Below, piece after piece: positions 35,201-42,466 of a DNA stretch of 52,912 nt. The stretch is from Rhodocyclaceae bacterium (GTDB taxonomy: Bacteria > Pseudomonadota > Gammaproteobacteria > Burkholderiales > Rhodocyclaceae). The stretch lies in NCBI GenBank assembly GCA_026646875.1, contig JAPKHL010000023.1:1-52912 (forward strand). Reading direction: 5' to 3'. The notes under the pieces were generated by a model that saw only the letters and a list, made by a program, of their open reading frames with translations, searched no databases and had not been told where the DNA came from. Every line of letters starts with the position of its first letter. Position 1 is the first letter of the stretch. The position numbers were made by a program, and so were the translations under genes.

Positions 35201-35243
35201 AGTGTGGCGTGTGCTCGGGGGCTGGCACAGGGGGAAGGGGTTC
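35201..35243 (-). promoter_or_regulatory. Predicted late promoter C (lysis region)
   Basis: Minus-strand GAACCCCTTCCCCCTGTGC (35225-35243), 18 bases, then -10-like CACACT (35201-35206). It lies directly after a terminator and before the lysis genes, the counterpart of Mu Plys. Confidence 0.6.
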
Positions 35244-35252
35244 GGCAGATAC

Positions 35253-35276
35253 GAAAACCCCGGCACTGGGCCGGGG
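35253..35276 (-). terminator. Rho-independent terminator ending the early/middle operon
   Basis: Minus-strand CCCCGG-CCCAGTG-CCGGGG followed by TTTTCG, 20 bases after the stop of the last early/middle gene (35296) and just before late promoter C. Confidence 0.7.
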
Positions 35277-35295
35277 CTGGTGGAGTGGTGCGGCG

Positions 35296-35535
35296 TCAGG
35301 GGTGCAGCCCGATTTCCATCAACTGGCCTTCGAGCGCATCGATATCGCGGGCCATCTGCGCCAGCAGCTCGTCCTGCGCGTCGAGCAGGCCGGCGACGAC
35401 ACAAATCCTGCCCTCGTCCCCGCCGGAGACGACGGCGGGAACAAACTCGATTGCCGCCTTGGCCAACGCGGCAATCGTGCCGATCCGGCCGGAGACGTCG
35501 TAGAACTTGCTCGGGATATGGGCGGCGGCCGTCAT
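35296..35535 (-). CDS. Small acidic phage protein, function unknown
   Basis: 79 residues, helical and acidic (SKFYDVSGRIGTIAALAKAA; LLAQMARDIDALEGQLMEIG). It begins on a 4-base overlap with the antirepressor gene and is followed by a terminator, so it is the last gene of that operon. Family not recognised. Confidence 0.55.
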   Translation of the reverse strand: MTAAAHIPSKFYDVSGRIGTIAALAKAAIEFVPAVVSGGDEGRICVVAGLLDAQDELLAQMARDIDALEGQLMEIGLHP

Positions 35536-36383
35536 TGGGCGCCCCCGAGCGCGAGGCTGCCCTGCTGCGGCGTCACGTCGATACCCAGATGCCCGTCGCG
35601 GCGGGCGCGGAAGACGATCTGGCGCACGTAGTTGAACGACAGGCCGGTGGTGGCGACGATCTGCGCGCGCGGCGTGCCGGCGGCTTCGAGCAGGATCACG
35701 CGGTCGATGCGGCGCTGCGTGTCCTCTTCCATGCGCTGGCGCAGGGCGCGGATTTCGCGGTCCTTGGCGAGCAGCAGTTGCCGGGTCAGGCCGGCAATCA
35801 GCTTCTGTTGTGCTGTCACCGTGTCTTTCAACTGCCCGAGTTCATGGGCTAGTGTCAGGTCGCTCCCCCGGTGGGATGAGAATGCAGTTGCTACCGCTTT
35901 TCCTGCACGGTGCCGCTCCTCAATTGCCCGGTGCCGCTCCTCAATTGCCAACACCTTTTGAATTCGTTCATGCTCTTGGTTCTTATCATGGGAAGGTTGG
36001 GTCACATTAATCCATTCCTCTTCCGTAATGCTGATTCGGTCGGTGTCAGTGATCTGGCTTTGGAGGGCGTTTTTGGCCCATTCGCGGAACTGTCGTGCCC
36101 GAGGAGTTCCGGACAACCATCCGAGGGTGATGCAACCAGAGAGCGAGAAAACCCTTACTTCTCGCGGCTTACCGTCACGCCAAATCAAATTGATTTGGCG
36201 TGTATCGTCGTCGGTGAATTCGTCGACATGACGGTTATAAAGGTTACGAATGCCTTGGCTGGCATTGGCCTCGCTATAGCCGAGGCACCGCCCAACCTGC
36301 TCGGCGGTCAGCCACTTCTTGCCGTCACGGTCGATGATGTCGACGGCGGTGCCGTTGAATTCGGCGCTGATGATCTGGTGCAT
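35532..36383 (-). CDS. Bro-N domain antirepressor
   Basis: 283 residues from ATG 36383 (AAGGAG upstream). The N-terminal Bro-N domain (about 1-110) reads ISAEFNGTAVDIIDRDGKKW, LTAEQVGRCLGYSEA, VRVFSLSGCITLGWLSGTPR and ARQFREWAKNAL. The C-terminal half has a coiled coil with EERHRAIEERHRA (a 21-bp tandem DNA duplication) and a final helix-turn-helix (IVATTGLSFNYVRQIVFRAR). Base composition is more AT-rich (about 35850-36400) than its neighbours, which suggests import. Position after a C4-like RNA fits the P1/P22 antirepressor theme. Confidence 0.82.
   Translation of the reverse strand: MHQIISAEFNGTAVDIIDRDGKKWLTAEQVGRCLGYSEANASQGIRNLYNRHVDEFTDDDTRQINLIWRDGKPREVRVFSLSGCITLGWLSGTPRARQFREWAKNALQSQITDTDRISITEEEWINVTQPSHDKNQEHERIQKVLAIEERHRAIEERHRAGKAVATAFSSHRGSDLTLAHELGQLKDTVTAQQKLIAGLTRQLLLAKDREIRALRQRMEEDTQRRIDRVILLEAAGTPRAQIVATTGLSFNYVRQIVFRARRDGHLGIDVTPQQGSLALGGAQ
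35908..35949. repeat. Perfect 21-bp tandem duplication within the antirepressor gene
   Basis: Two head-to-tail copies of a 21-base unit (35908-35928 and 35929-35949) keep the frame and duplicate seven residues (AIEERHR) in the coiled-coil linker. Probably a slippage event and a likely length-variable site. Confidence 0.9.
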
Positions 36384-36385
36384 GG

Positions 36386-36577
36386 TCAGACTCCTTTCAG
36401 TTGCGAAAGCTGGCCGTGTGCCTTGAGATGGCGCACGAGGGACATGGCGAACTCGAAGCCGGCGTCGAAGTCGGCCGAGCCGAAGCCGGGGTTGGCCTGG
36501 CGGCGATGCTGCGGGCGGGCGGAACGGGGGAACGGGATGACGGCACAGGGCGTGCCGGAACTTGCGGATTGACGCAT
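36386..36577 (-). CDS. Small protein upstream of antirepressor (icd/ash-like position)
   Basis: 63 residues from ATG 36577 with AAGGAG seven bases before it: MRQSASSGTPCAVIPFPRSA, then QANPGFGSADFDAGFEFAMS. It precedes the antirepressor by two bases. In phage P1 a small gene (icd) in this place is the direct target of C4 RNA and couples translation to ant. No family was recognised. Confidence 0.6.
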   Translation of the reverse strand: MRQSASSGTPCAVIPFPRSARPQHRRQANPGFGSADFDAGFEFAMSLVRHLKAHGQLSQLKGV

Positions 36578-36731
36578 GGCAATACTCCTTGACAGCGGTT
36601 GTCGAACCGCCGCCCCGACGCCAATCGGGAGGGCGGAACCGTGCGGGTTGGCGTGCCGGGTCAAGGAACCGGTGAGCCCGAAGGCTCCCCGCACGGCCCG
36701 CCCAAAAACGGGAGTGCCATGCTGACGGACG

Positions 36732-36815
36732 TAAAAAAACCGCTGGTGGGCGGTTGTCCGCCTTGACTCCGGGACGCCAATCCCGGTCGCGGGATTGACC
36801 GCGACGCCGGCATGG
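36732..36815 (-). ncRNA. Candidate C4-type antisense RNA controlling the antirepressor operon
   Basis: The 255-base gap before the 63-residue gene is highly structured on the minus strand. It contains the hairpins GCGGTCAATCCCGC and CCGGGATTGGCGTCCCGG and then ACCGC-CCACCA-GCGGT followed by seven T (36732-36738), a terminator that would end an RNA of about 80 bases. GGCGGACAACCGCC in this RNA is complementary in part to GGCGGTTCGACAACCGC just before the small gene's ribosome site, and GATTGGCGTC occurs in both places. This is the layout of P1 C4 RNA with its target. Confidence 0.5.
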
Positions 36816-36831
36816 TACGCCCGGAGCGTTT

Positions 36832-37293
36832 TCAAAACAAGCACCCCTGCGCCGCGTCCCCAGGGATCGCGTCCGGTCGCTTGAGCACCAGCTCGATGGC
36901 ACGGCCGGTCACCCCGTGCGCGATCCCAAGCTCGAACACGGCCTCCGGATGGCTGTAGCCACCGGCGGTCAGCCGGTCATATTCGCTGCGGATCTGCTGC
37001 TGTCGATACTGCCAGCGGACCTCCTTCAGGTTCGGGATCGAGAGCTTCTGCCCTCCCCAGTGCTTCACGATCTCCCGTGCCGCTTCGGCGCCGACGATCT
37101 CCGCGAGCTGGTCGAATCGCCGCATGCCAAGCGGCGACTTGCGACCGCCGAGCAGCGGCACCGGGAATTCCTGCCCAGGCCAGGCGGCGATCAGGGCTGC
37201 CGTTGCATCCGCGCCGGCAATCCGCATCAGCTCCAGCGCGGTACGCGGAAACAGCGGCAGGCGGGCCAGCTCGGCGAGCAGCTCTGGAGTCAT
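36832..37293 (-). CDS. Mor/C-like transcription activator with duplicated dimerisation segment
   Basis: 153 residues. The C-terminal part has the Mor-family pattern: a segment IVGAEAAREIVKHWGGQKLS with IPNL (about 66-89), then a helix-turn-helix (QIRSEYDRLTAGGYSHPEAV, IAHGVTGRAIELVLKRP). The first 50 residues repeat the dimerisation segment (IAGADATAALIAAWPGQEFP, VPLL). In Mu, Mor and C activate middle and late promoters. This is the only such activator seen in the prophage and the best candidate to act at promoters A-C. Confidence 0.75.
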   Translation of the reverse strand: MTPELLAELARLPLFPRTALELMRIAGADATAALIAAWPGQEFPVPLLGGRKSPLGMRRFDQLAEIVGAEAAREIVKHWGGQKLSIPNLKEVRWQYRQQQIRSEYDRLTAGGYSHPEAVFELGIAHGVTGRAIELVLKRPDAIPGDAAQGCLF

Positions 37294-37294
37294 C

Positions 37295-37906
37295 TCACGC
37301 TCCCAGCCGCGCAGTCACGATGCGCAGCGTTTCGAGGCATTCGTACCAGGGCCAGGGTTGGGCCAGGCGGCCCATGTCTTCGGCCTGCTGCCGCGCCCAT
37401 TCGGCGGTGAGGCCGCGCGCCTGCAGCGCCGCCTTGAGCGTATCGAGGGCGACCGCCAGGCGCTTTTTCTTCTCCCGGTGCAGGGCGGCGACGACGCCGA
37501 CCAGGTCGGCGTCCGGCACCCATGCCAGGCGCTCGATGCCGCCGGCCTGCTTTGTCTGGCGCTTGGCGATCGCCTCGGCGTAGGACCACGGCAGCTCCAT
37601 GTCGGCCAGCAGCGCCTCGACCTTCTGGAGCATCAACACACAATCGAGGTTGTGCGGTGTGCCGGGGTGCTGGTCGGGGCGGACTTTCTTGGGGCGATGG
37701 GCAAAGCCGATCTTGGCGAGCGCATCGAGCACGGCGTCGGCCTGGTCGAGCGTTACCAGATCGGCGCTCGAGGAGACGCCGGCGGCGCGCTTGAGCAGCG
37801 CGCGGTAGCTGGTGTCGTCCAGGTCGAGCTGGCGGCGTGCGACGTGGATGGCGCGGCGCTTGGCCTTGAGGCGGTCGATGGCGCGGAGGGAAGCGGATAC
37901 GGCCAT
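37295..37906 (-). CDS. gemA: GemA-like regulatory protein (Mu gp16)
   Basis: 203 residues from ATG 37906. Family motifs: KAKRRAIHVARRQLDLDDTS, YRALLKRAAGVSSSADLVTL at the N-terminus, then IGFAHRPKK and a C-terminal part with GRLAQPWPWYECLETLRIVT. Mu GemA modulates host gene expression and decatenation. It is followed after one base by the Mor-like gene, so the two are one unit. Confidence 0.88.
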   Translation of the reverse strand: MAVSASLRAIDRLKAKRRAIHVARRQLDLDDTSYRALLKRAAGVSSSADLVTLDQADAVLDALAKIGFAHRPKKVRPDQHPGTPHNLDCVLMLQKVEALLADMELPWSYAEAIAKRQTKQAGGIERLAWVPDADLVGVVAALHREKKKRLAVALDTLKAALQARGLTAEWARQQAEDMGRLAQPWPWYECLETLRIVTARLGA

Positions 37907-37910
37907 GGTG

Positions 37911-38606
37911 TTACTCCAGCGCCAGCGGTGCGGTAGCTCCGCCCACGCCGCGATTGAGTTCCGCATTGCGCCCCGCATCGCGGCCGTGGAAATAATCCAT
38001 TTCTTCGTGCTCCCGCAGCTTGCGCTCGGCATTGCGATTTCTGGACTGCAGGTCGCGCAGGCTCGGGTAGTTGGTCGCCATGTACGCATCCATTGCCTGC
38101 GGGTTGGATTCCCCCCCCGCGAATTTGCCGAGAAGCGCCGTCACCGAACGAACCCAGCCCTCACAGTACAGATCCGCGCGGCGGGTCTTGGTCCCCGCTT
38201 TGCAGCGCCGCAAGCGCGTCTTGATATGCGCTGCACGCGCAGCCTTCGCTTGCCGAAATAGAACCTTGAAGGCGTACTCGGCCACATCGGGCGCAGCGCC
38301 GGTGCCGACGAAGGTCCACTCGCCGCAACCCTTCGTCCAGTTGTAGCCGAAGAGGCACCTGCAGGCGAAAGCTTTGGCGATGTCGCTTGCGAGGCTCGCC
38401 TCCCAATTCGCCGGGTGCTTCATGGCGCCAGCACGAGCGCTTTTCTCGCTCACCTCTGCTGCCTGCATGTCGAGGTCGCTAACGCCGTGCTGCTCCATCA
38501 GCTTCTTCGCCTGGCGCAGGGCCGCCGCCGCTTCGTGCTCGTTGCAGCTGACCGACAGTGCCAGGCACTTCTTGATTTTCTCGATGATTTTGTCGCGCTC
38601 GCTCAT
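37911..38606 (-). CDS. DUF2786 protein
   Basis: 231 residues from ATG 38606. The N-terminal DUF2786 helix pair is clear (ERDKIIEKIKKCLALSVSCN, EHEAAAALRQAKKLMEQHGV). The remainder has FACRCLFGYNWTKGCGEWTF and a Cys/Arg-rich centre that could be a zinc- or DNA-binding part. The family is common in the early region of Mu-like phages; role unknown. Confidence 0.82.
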   Translation of the reverse strand: MSERDKIIEKIKKCLALSVSCNEHEAAAALRQAKKLMEQHGVSDLDMQAAEVSEKSARAGAMKHPANWEASLASDIAKAFACRCLFGYNWTKGCGEWTFVGTGAAPDVAEYAFKVLFRQAKAARAAHIKTRLRRCKAGTKTRRADLYCEGWVRSVTALLGKFAGGESNPQAMDAYMATNYPSLRDLQSRNRNAERKLREHEEMDYFHGRDAGRNAELNRGVGGATAPLALE

Positions 38607-38668
38607 GGTTTTCTCCGGTAGTCGGCTTGCCGGATGGCCCCTTGCGAGGCCATCGAGCCAGACGGCTG

Positions 38669-38944
38669 TTAACCGTTGACGGTGTCCTTCAGCGCCTTGG
38701 CGGCGGAGAAGGCCGGGACGCGGCGGGCCGGGATCTCGACCGGCTCGCCGGTCTTCGGGTTGCGGCCCATGCGGGCCGCCTTGCTCTTGGCCTGCAGCTT
38801 GCCGATGCCCGGCAGTGCCACTTCGCCGCCGGCCTGCAGCGTCGAGCCGATGACGTCGGCGGTGGTCTTGAGGACGGCCTCGACGGCCCTGCGGCTCTCG
38901 CCGCTGATGCTGGCGACCTTGGCGATCAGTTCGGATTGGTTCAT
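38669..38944 (-). CDS. HU-type DNA-bending protein
   Basis: 91 residues: MNQSELIAKVASISGESRRA, VALPGIGKLQAKSKAARMGR, NPKTGEPVEIPARRVPAFSA. The usual HU/IHF arms and body are all present. Mu transposition needs host HU; a phage-borne copy beside gam and the transposition genes may make transpososome assembly less dependent on the host. Confidence 0.92.
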   Translation of the reverse strand: MNQSELIAKVASISGESRRAVEAVLKTTADVIGSTLQAGGEVALPGIGKLQAKSKAARMGRNPKTGEPVEIPARRVPAFSAAKALKDTVNG

Positions 38945-38977
38945 GTTTTCCCCTTTCGTGGGAGTGGTTAAAAAAAG

Positions 38978-39286
38978 TTAATGCGGCGCGGACTTGGGCT
39001 GCTGTGCCGTGCTGCCGCCGAGGCTTTCGCCCATTCCGGCAAATGACTCGACGAGCATTTCCATCATTTCCAGCGTCTGCTCGTGCCCGAAATCCGCAGA
39101 CATCGAACCCGCTGCCGCCATAAAAAACCCCGCATAAAGCTTCACGGTCATATCCGGCGACTGCCTGGCAACGCCTTGTATGGCCGGGAGGCAAAGACGT
39201 ATCCAGAGATCAGCGCCGATCTCCGTAGGGGTGCCGGTAAACTTCAGCACGGCGTGCGAGGCGCCCGGTGGTTGAGAGGTGCTCAC
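38978..39286 (-). CDS. Phage early protein of unknown function (GTG start)
   Basis: 102 residues from GTG 39286, which overlaps the gam stop (GTGA). Features: LKFTGTPTEIGADLWIRLCL and a Met-rich helix near the end (QTLEMMEMLVESFAGMGESL). No family recognised. It lies between gam and the HU gene, with a real stop 30 bases before the HU start. Confidence 0.6.
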   Translation of the reverse strand: MSTSQPPGASHAVLKFTGTPTEIGADLWIRLCLPAIQGVARQSPDMTVKLYAGFFMAAAGSMSADFGHEQTLEMMEMLVESFAGMGESLGGSTAQQPKSAPH

Positions 39287-40092
39287 GCCGCCTCCCCAGC
39301 CAGCTCCGCCTCGAACGGCACGATGGCGAAGTCCTCGCCTTGGCTGATGGCGATGCCGGCGACGTGGGCGACGGCTTCCGGCTCGTTGAGGATCGCTTCC
39401 TTGTTCACCTCCTCCTTGGTGCGGATGAAGCGCGTCAGGCCGAGGCGGCGCAGCAGGTCGAGCACGGCCTCCTGGCCGGTGATGCGCACCGACGGCGGGC
39501 GCAGTCTCCATTGCACTTCGCCGGTGGTCAGCGCGGCGGTCTTCACCTTGCCGCCCTGGGTGAGCGTGTCGCGGTTGGCCTCGCTCCAGATCCGCACGCC
39601 CTCGGTGAGTGCGTCGATACGCTGCTTGTGCGGGTCTGCGGCGGTTTCCCAGCGCTCCTTCACGGCAGCGAGCTCGTCGTTCATGTCGGCGGTCAGTCGG
39701 CACAGCTCGCGCTGGCGTTCGCCGATCTCGCGAATTGCTTCAGCGGCCTGCTCGCGGGTCTGCGGCACAGTCACCGACGCGGCGGCTTGTTTGATGCGGG
39801 TTCTCTTGTTGGCCATGGAAATCTCTCCGGTGGGCGCCGGATCGATCCGGCGGAGGGTTGCGGTAGGGGCCGACGGCACGCGGGCCGCCAGCGGATTGCG
39901 TAATGGGCAGGCGGCTCGTCCGGCGTCGGTGAGGCGATAGCCGTCGGCGTCGCCCGTGACGAGTCCGGCGCGCACCAGCTGGCTGATGCCGCTGTTGCCG
40001 CCAAAGCGCTCGGCCAGCTGGGCGGCGGTCATGCCGCCGGCCCGCAGGGCGAGCAGCAATCGGCCCATGGCGGTGTTCGCGCTGATCTTCAC
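39283..40092 (-). CDS. gam: Host-nuclease inhibitor Gam with fused N-terminal winged-helix domain
   Basis: The 269-residue frame has two parts. Residues 93-269 are a full Mu Gam homologue (TREQAAEAIREIGERQRELC, EANRDTLTQGGKVKTAALTT, RLGLTRFIRTKEEVNKEAIL), which coats DNA ends against RecBCD-type exonuclease. Residues 1-92 are a separate winged helix (GRLLLALRAGGMTAAQLAER, ISQLVRAGLVTGDADGYRLT). An ATG at 39816 with GGAGAG six bases upstream would make normal Gam (177 residues). The longer start is GTG 40092, coupled by overlap to the small gene before it. Both products may be made. Confidence 0.85.
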   Translation of the reverse strand: MKISANTAMGRLLLALRAGGMTAAQLAERFGGNSGISQLVRAGLVTGDADGYRLTDAGRAACPLRNPLAARVPSAPTATLRRIDPAPTGEISMANKRTRIKQAAASVTVPQTREQAAEAIREIGERQRELCRLTADMNDELAAVKERWETAADPHKQRIDALTEGVRIWSEANRDTLTQGGKVKTAALTTGEVQWRLRPPSVRITGQEAVLDLLRRLGLTRFIRTKEEVNKEAILNEPEAVAHVAGIAISQGEDFAIVPFEAELAGEAA

Positions 40093-40214
40093 GACGGCAC
40101 CCGCCGTGCCTTGGCCCAGGCCACCGGCAGCGGGTAGCCGAGCGCGCGGACGTAGCGCCAGGCCAGCCAGCAGCGGCGGGCGACGGTGTCGAGCCAGGTC
40201 AGGAGGCGCGGCAT
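40089..40214 (-). CDS. Very small basic protein upstream of gam
   Basis: 41 residues, ATG 40214 with GGAGG seven bases before it. MPRLLTWLDTVARRCWLAWR and GYPLPVAWAKARRVPS: amphipathic, Trp- and Arg-rich. Its stop overlaps the gam-frame GTG. It probably serves in translational coupling or as a small membrane-active peptide; not recognised. Confidence 0.5.
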   Translation of the reverse strand: MPRLLTWLDTVARRCWLAWRYVRALGYPLPVAWAKARRVPS

Positions 40215-40546
40215 TGCACGTCCTCCCATTCGATCCGACAGTCGAAGCGTTCGGCGCACCAGGTGTAGATGGTCAGCACGCCCTCCTGGCGGCGCCGGCG
40301 CCAGTAGCAACCGTCAACGCCGAACAGGATGTGCAGGTATGGGCTGGCGGTGACGCGAACGGTGACGCGATCGCTGTCGCCACGGCGGCTCCCATCGAAC
40401 CCGATCACGTGGATGCCGTTGCCCATCAGCCACAGCACGCAGCGCAGCAGGTTGGTGATCAGCGTGGTGGCGCTGCGCCGGCGGGCCTCAAGCTCGGACT
40501 CGGGCACCCGGTGGCGGGCGCGGCGTTCAAGTACGGCAACAGTCAT
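40199..40546 (-). CDS. Phage early protein of unknown function
   Basis: 115 residues from ATG 40546. Arg-rich N-terminus (LERRARHRVPESELEARRRS), then TLITNLLRCVLWLMGNGIHV and a Trp/Cys-rich end (IYTWCAERFDCRIEWEDVQC). It overlaps both neighbours by a few bases. No family was recognised; such proteins are common in this block of B3-like phages. Confidence 0.55.
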   Translation of the reverse strand: MTVAVLERRARHRVPESELEARRRSATTLITNLLRCVLWLMGNGIHVIGFDGSRRGDSDRVTVRVTASPYLHILFGVDGCYWRRRRQEGVLTIYTWCAERFDCRIEWEDVQCRAS

Positions 40547-40899
40547 GATTCGGCTCCTTCGGGTCGATTCGGGCAGTTCTGGCAGGTTTTCCAGATGCGC
40601 ATGGACAGAGGGTTGTGGGTGGGGGCCGGCGCGCGCGCGAGCCGCACGCATTCACTGCGCGGCTGCTGCTGTAGCGTTGCCGGGCACTCGGGGATGACGT
40701 GGAAGCGGTCAATGACCTTGCGTGCCACTGCTTCGGAGAGCACGCACGGATCATTCGGCGAGAGCACGCGCGAGATGTAGCTGCGCCCGACACCGAGGCG
40801 TGGTGCGACGGCCGCCTTGCCTTTCTTGCCGGCGGCGTTGACGGCTTCGGTGAGCAGCCGCATGGCGAGCGCCATGTCGATCGGAGGCTTAGCGTCCAT
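40543..40899 (-). CDS. Small HTH protein with C-terminal Cys cluster
   Basis: 118 residues from ATG 40899 (GAGG eight bases upstream; an ATG nine bases earlier is too near that site). A Cro-type helix-turn-helix lies at about 10-60 (AMRLLTEAVNAAGKKGKAAV, APRLGVGRSYISRVLS). Cys residues at CPATL, SECV and the end TCQNCPNRP could hold zinc. A DNA-binding role in early regulation is likely. Confidence 0.65.
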   Translation of the reverse strand: MDAKPPIDMALAMRLLTEAVNAAGKKGKAAVAPRLGVGRSYISRVLSPNDPCVLSEAVARKVIDRFHVIPECPATLQQQPRSECVRLARAPAPTHNPLSMRIWKTCQNCPNRPEGAES

Positions 40900-41533
40900 G
40901 GATCGCATCCTCCTCGGTTACCGGCGGCTGCCAGACGATCCGGTTTTCGTTCGGGTCGTAGATCACCTTGGTGCGACAGACCATCGGCGGGCGCGGGCCG
41001 GTGTCGCGCGCCGCCAGCAGCTTGTAACGCGCCAGCACCCCGCCGTTGCCATGGCCGTGCCCCTTGCGGGTGGTGTCCAGATAGCCCCCGGCGTTGAGCA
41101 TCTTCAGATAGCCCTTGGCGGCGACCTCGGTTACGGCGACCATCGGCGTGCTGGCGTGCGCGGCCAGCTCGCGGGCGTTGATGTCGCCCTTGGTCATGCG
41201 CAGGGTCCGCCACATCTGCTCCTGGGCGAGACCCTGCGTGACCGGCGTGCCGTCGCGCTTGACGCGCGGGGCTTCGGCGCCGCAATCGATGGCCAGTCTG
41301 TAGATCTTGACCCCGGTGCCGAACCCTCTCTTGTTGGGCTCTTCGCGGGACTCGATGTAGCCGCCGCGCTCCAATGCAAGCACGTAGTCCCGCGCCGTCT
41401 CCAGCGACTCGGCGCCGAGCACGATGCCGCGCAGGGTGAACTCCGCCCCATGCAGGGCGCGGATGCGGTCCCACATGCGCTGGCGCAGCCCCTTGCCGCC
41501 GGTGAGCTCGAGGTGGATGGGCTTACGCGCCAT
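40889..41533 (-). CDS. Two-winged-helix DNA-binding protein of Mu-like phages
   Basis: 214 residues. Two winged-helix-like halves: about 15-80 (RIRALHGAEFTLRGIVLGAE, YVLALERGGYIESREE) and 105-160 (ELAAHASTPMVAVTEVAAKG, YLKMLNAGGYLDTTRKG). It follows MuB and a DUF551 gene, as in B3-like phages, and may assist early transcription or replication. The exact role is unknown. Confidence 0.65.
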   Translation of the reverse strand: MARKPIHLELTGGKGLRQRMWDRIRALHGAEFTLRGIVLGAESLETARDYVLALERGGYIESREEPNKRGFGTGVKIYRLAIDCGAEAPRVKRDGTPVTQGLAQEQMWRTLRMTKGDINARELAAHASTPMVAVTEVAAKGYLKMLNAGGYLDTTRKGHGHGNGGVLARYKLLAARDTGPRPPMVCRTKVIYDPNENRIVWQPPVTEEDAIHGR

Positions 41534-41750
41534 GGCTGGCCTCCACCGGCGGTTCGGGCAAATCCATCCAGTGCGTCACGACGATCCGGAATCCTTCCGC
41601 GCTGAACCAGTACTCACCGTCCCAGTAGCCCAGCCAGACAGGATCGTCGCACCCGGTGGGCGAGAAAGTGATGACGGTCAGATCGGAGTCCGGGAGGCAT
41701 TCCTGCACGGGAATCCACCTCATAAGGCGTTGCAGCAGACCGATGGCCAT
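41523..41750 (-). CDS. DUF551 protein
   Basis: 75 residues from ATG 41750 (shares bases with the MuB stop). The DUF551 pattern is complete: WIPVQECLPDSDLTVITFSP, VWLGYWDGEYWFSAEGFRIV, VTHWMDLPEPP. The family is widespread in phages, function unknown. Confidence 0.85.
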   Translation of the reverse strand: MAIGLLQRLMRWIPVQECLPDSDLTVITFSPTGCDDPVWLGYWDGEYWFSAEGFRIVVTHWMDLPEPPVEASHGA

Positions 41751-42466
41751 CACGCAGCCCTCCGCGCCGGCGCCTCGCCGGTGTAGATCGGCCGCTTGCC
41801 CCACACCTCGCGGTCGATGCCGCGCCAGCCCTCGATGGCGGCTTCGTCGGCAGCGTTGGAGAGATTCACGCACACACGGCGCACCGATCCGCCCGAGGCG
41901 GCAACCGCCATCTGCAGCCAGTCGTCGGCCACCGGCACCGGGCAGTAGATCGGCGCCAGCGCCTTGGCGTCGGCTACGCTCACCGGCTGCGCCGGAATCC
42001 AGGACAGCACGCGGCTGTGAAAGCGCTCCCACTTGATCAGCTTCTGCGGCAGCAGCTCTTCGCCAGCCAGGATCACCGGCGACTGCGAGGCTTCGTAGAT
42101 GTCGCGCACCAGCTCGACCATGCCGTTGCTCTTGAGGCAGTAGTCGAACTCGTCGATCATCAGCGGCCGGCCGGAGGCGGCGAGCTGCTGGCAGACCTGG
42201 TCGAGCAGCTGCGGGATGGTGCCGGCCGGGCGGATGCTCATTTCCACCAGGATCTTCTCGAGGAAGGACTTGCGGCTCCAGGCCGAGCGCAGTTGCACGT
42301 AGTAGGCGCGGCTGGCGTTGGCGGCTGCAAGCAGTGCGGTGCTCTTGCCCCAGCCGGCCGGGCCGTACAGCACGGCGAAGCCGGGCAGGCCGTTGCTGCG
42401 GCTGCAGAGCTTTTCGACCGCCGTGGCGACGAGCCCGAGGTTGTGGATTGCTGCGAATTGCGTCAT
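41750..42466 (-). CDS. MuB-like AAA+ ATPase (transposition target selector)
   Basis: 238 residues. Walker A GPAGWGKSTALL (about 35-46), Walker B RPLMIDEFDY (about 97-106) and sensor-like VILAGEELLPQ. In Mu-type phages it polymerises on target DNA, brings it to the transpososome and gives target immunity. It follows the transposase gene. Its 5' end has been duplicated: the ribosome site and first codons recur upstream. Confidence 0.9.
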   Translation of the reverse strand: MTQFAAIHNLGLVATAVEKLCSRSNGLPGFAVLYGPAGWGKSTALLAAANASRAYYVQLRSAWSRKSFLEKILVEMSIRPAGTIPQLLDQVCQQLAASGRPLMIDEFDYCLKSNGMVELVRDIYEASQSPVILAGEELLPQKLIKWERFHSRVLSWIPAQPVSVADAKALAPIYCPVPVADDWLQMAVAASGGSVRRVCVNLSNAADEAAIEGWRGIDREVWGKRPIYTGEAPARRAA

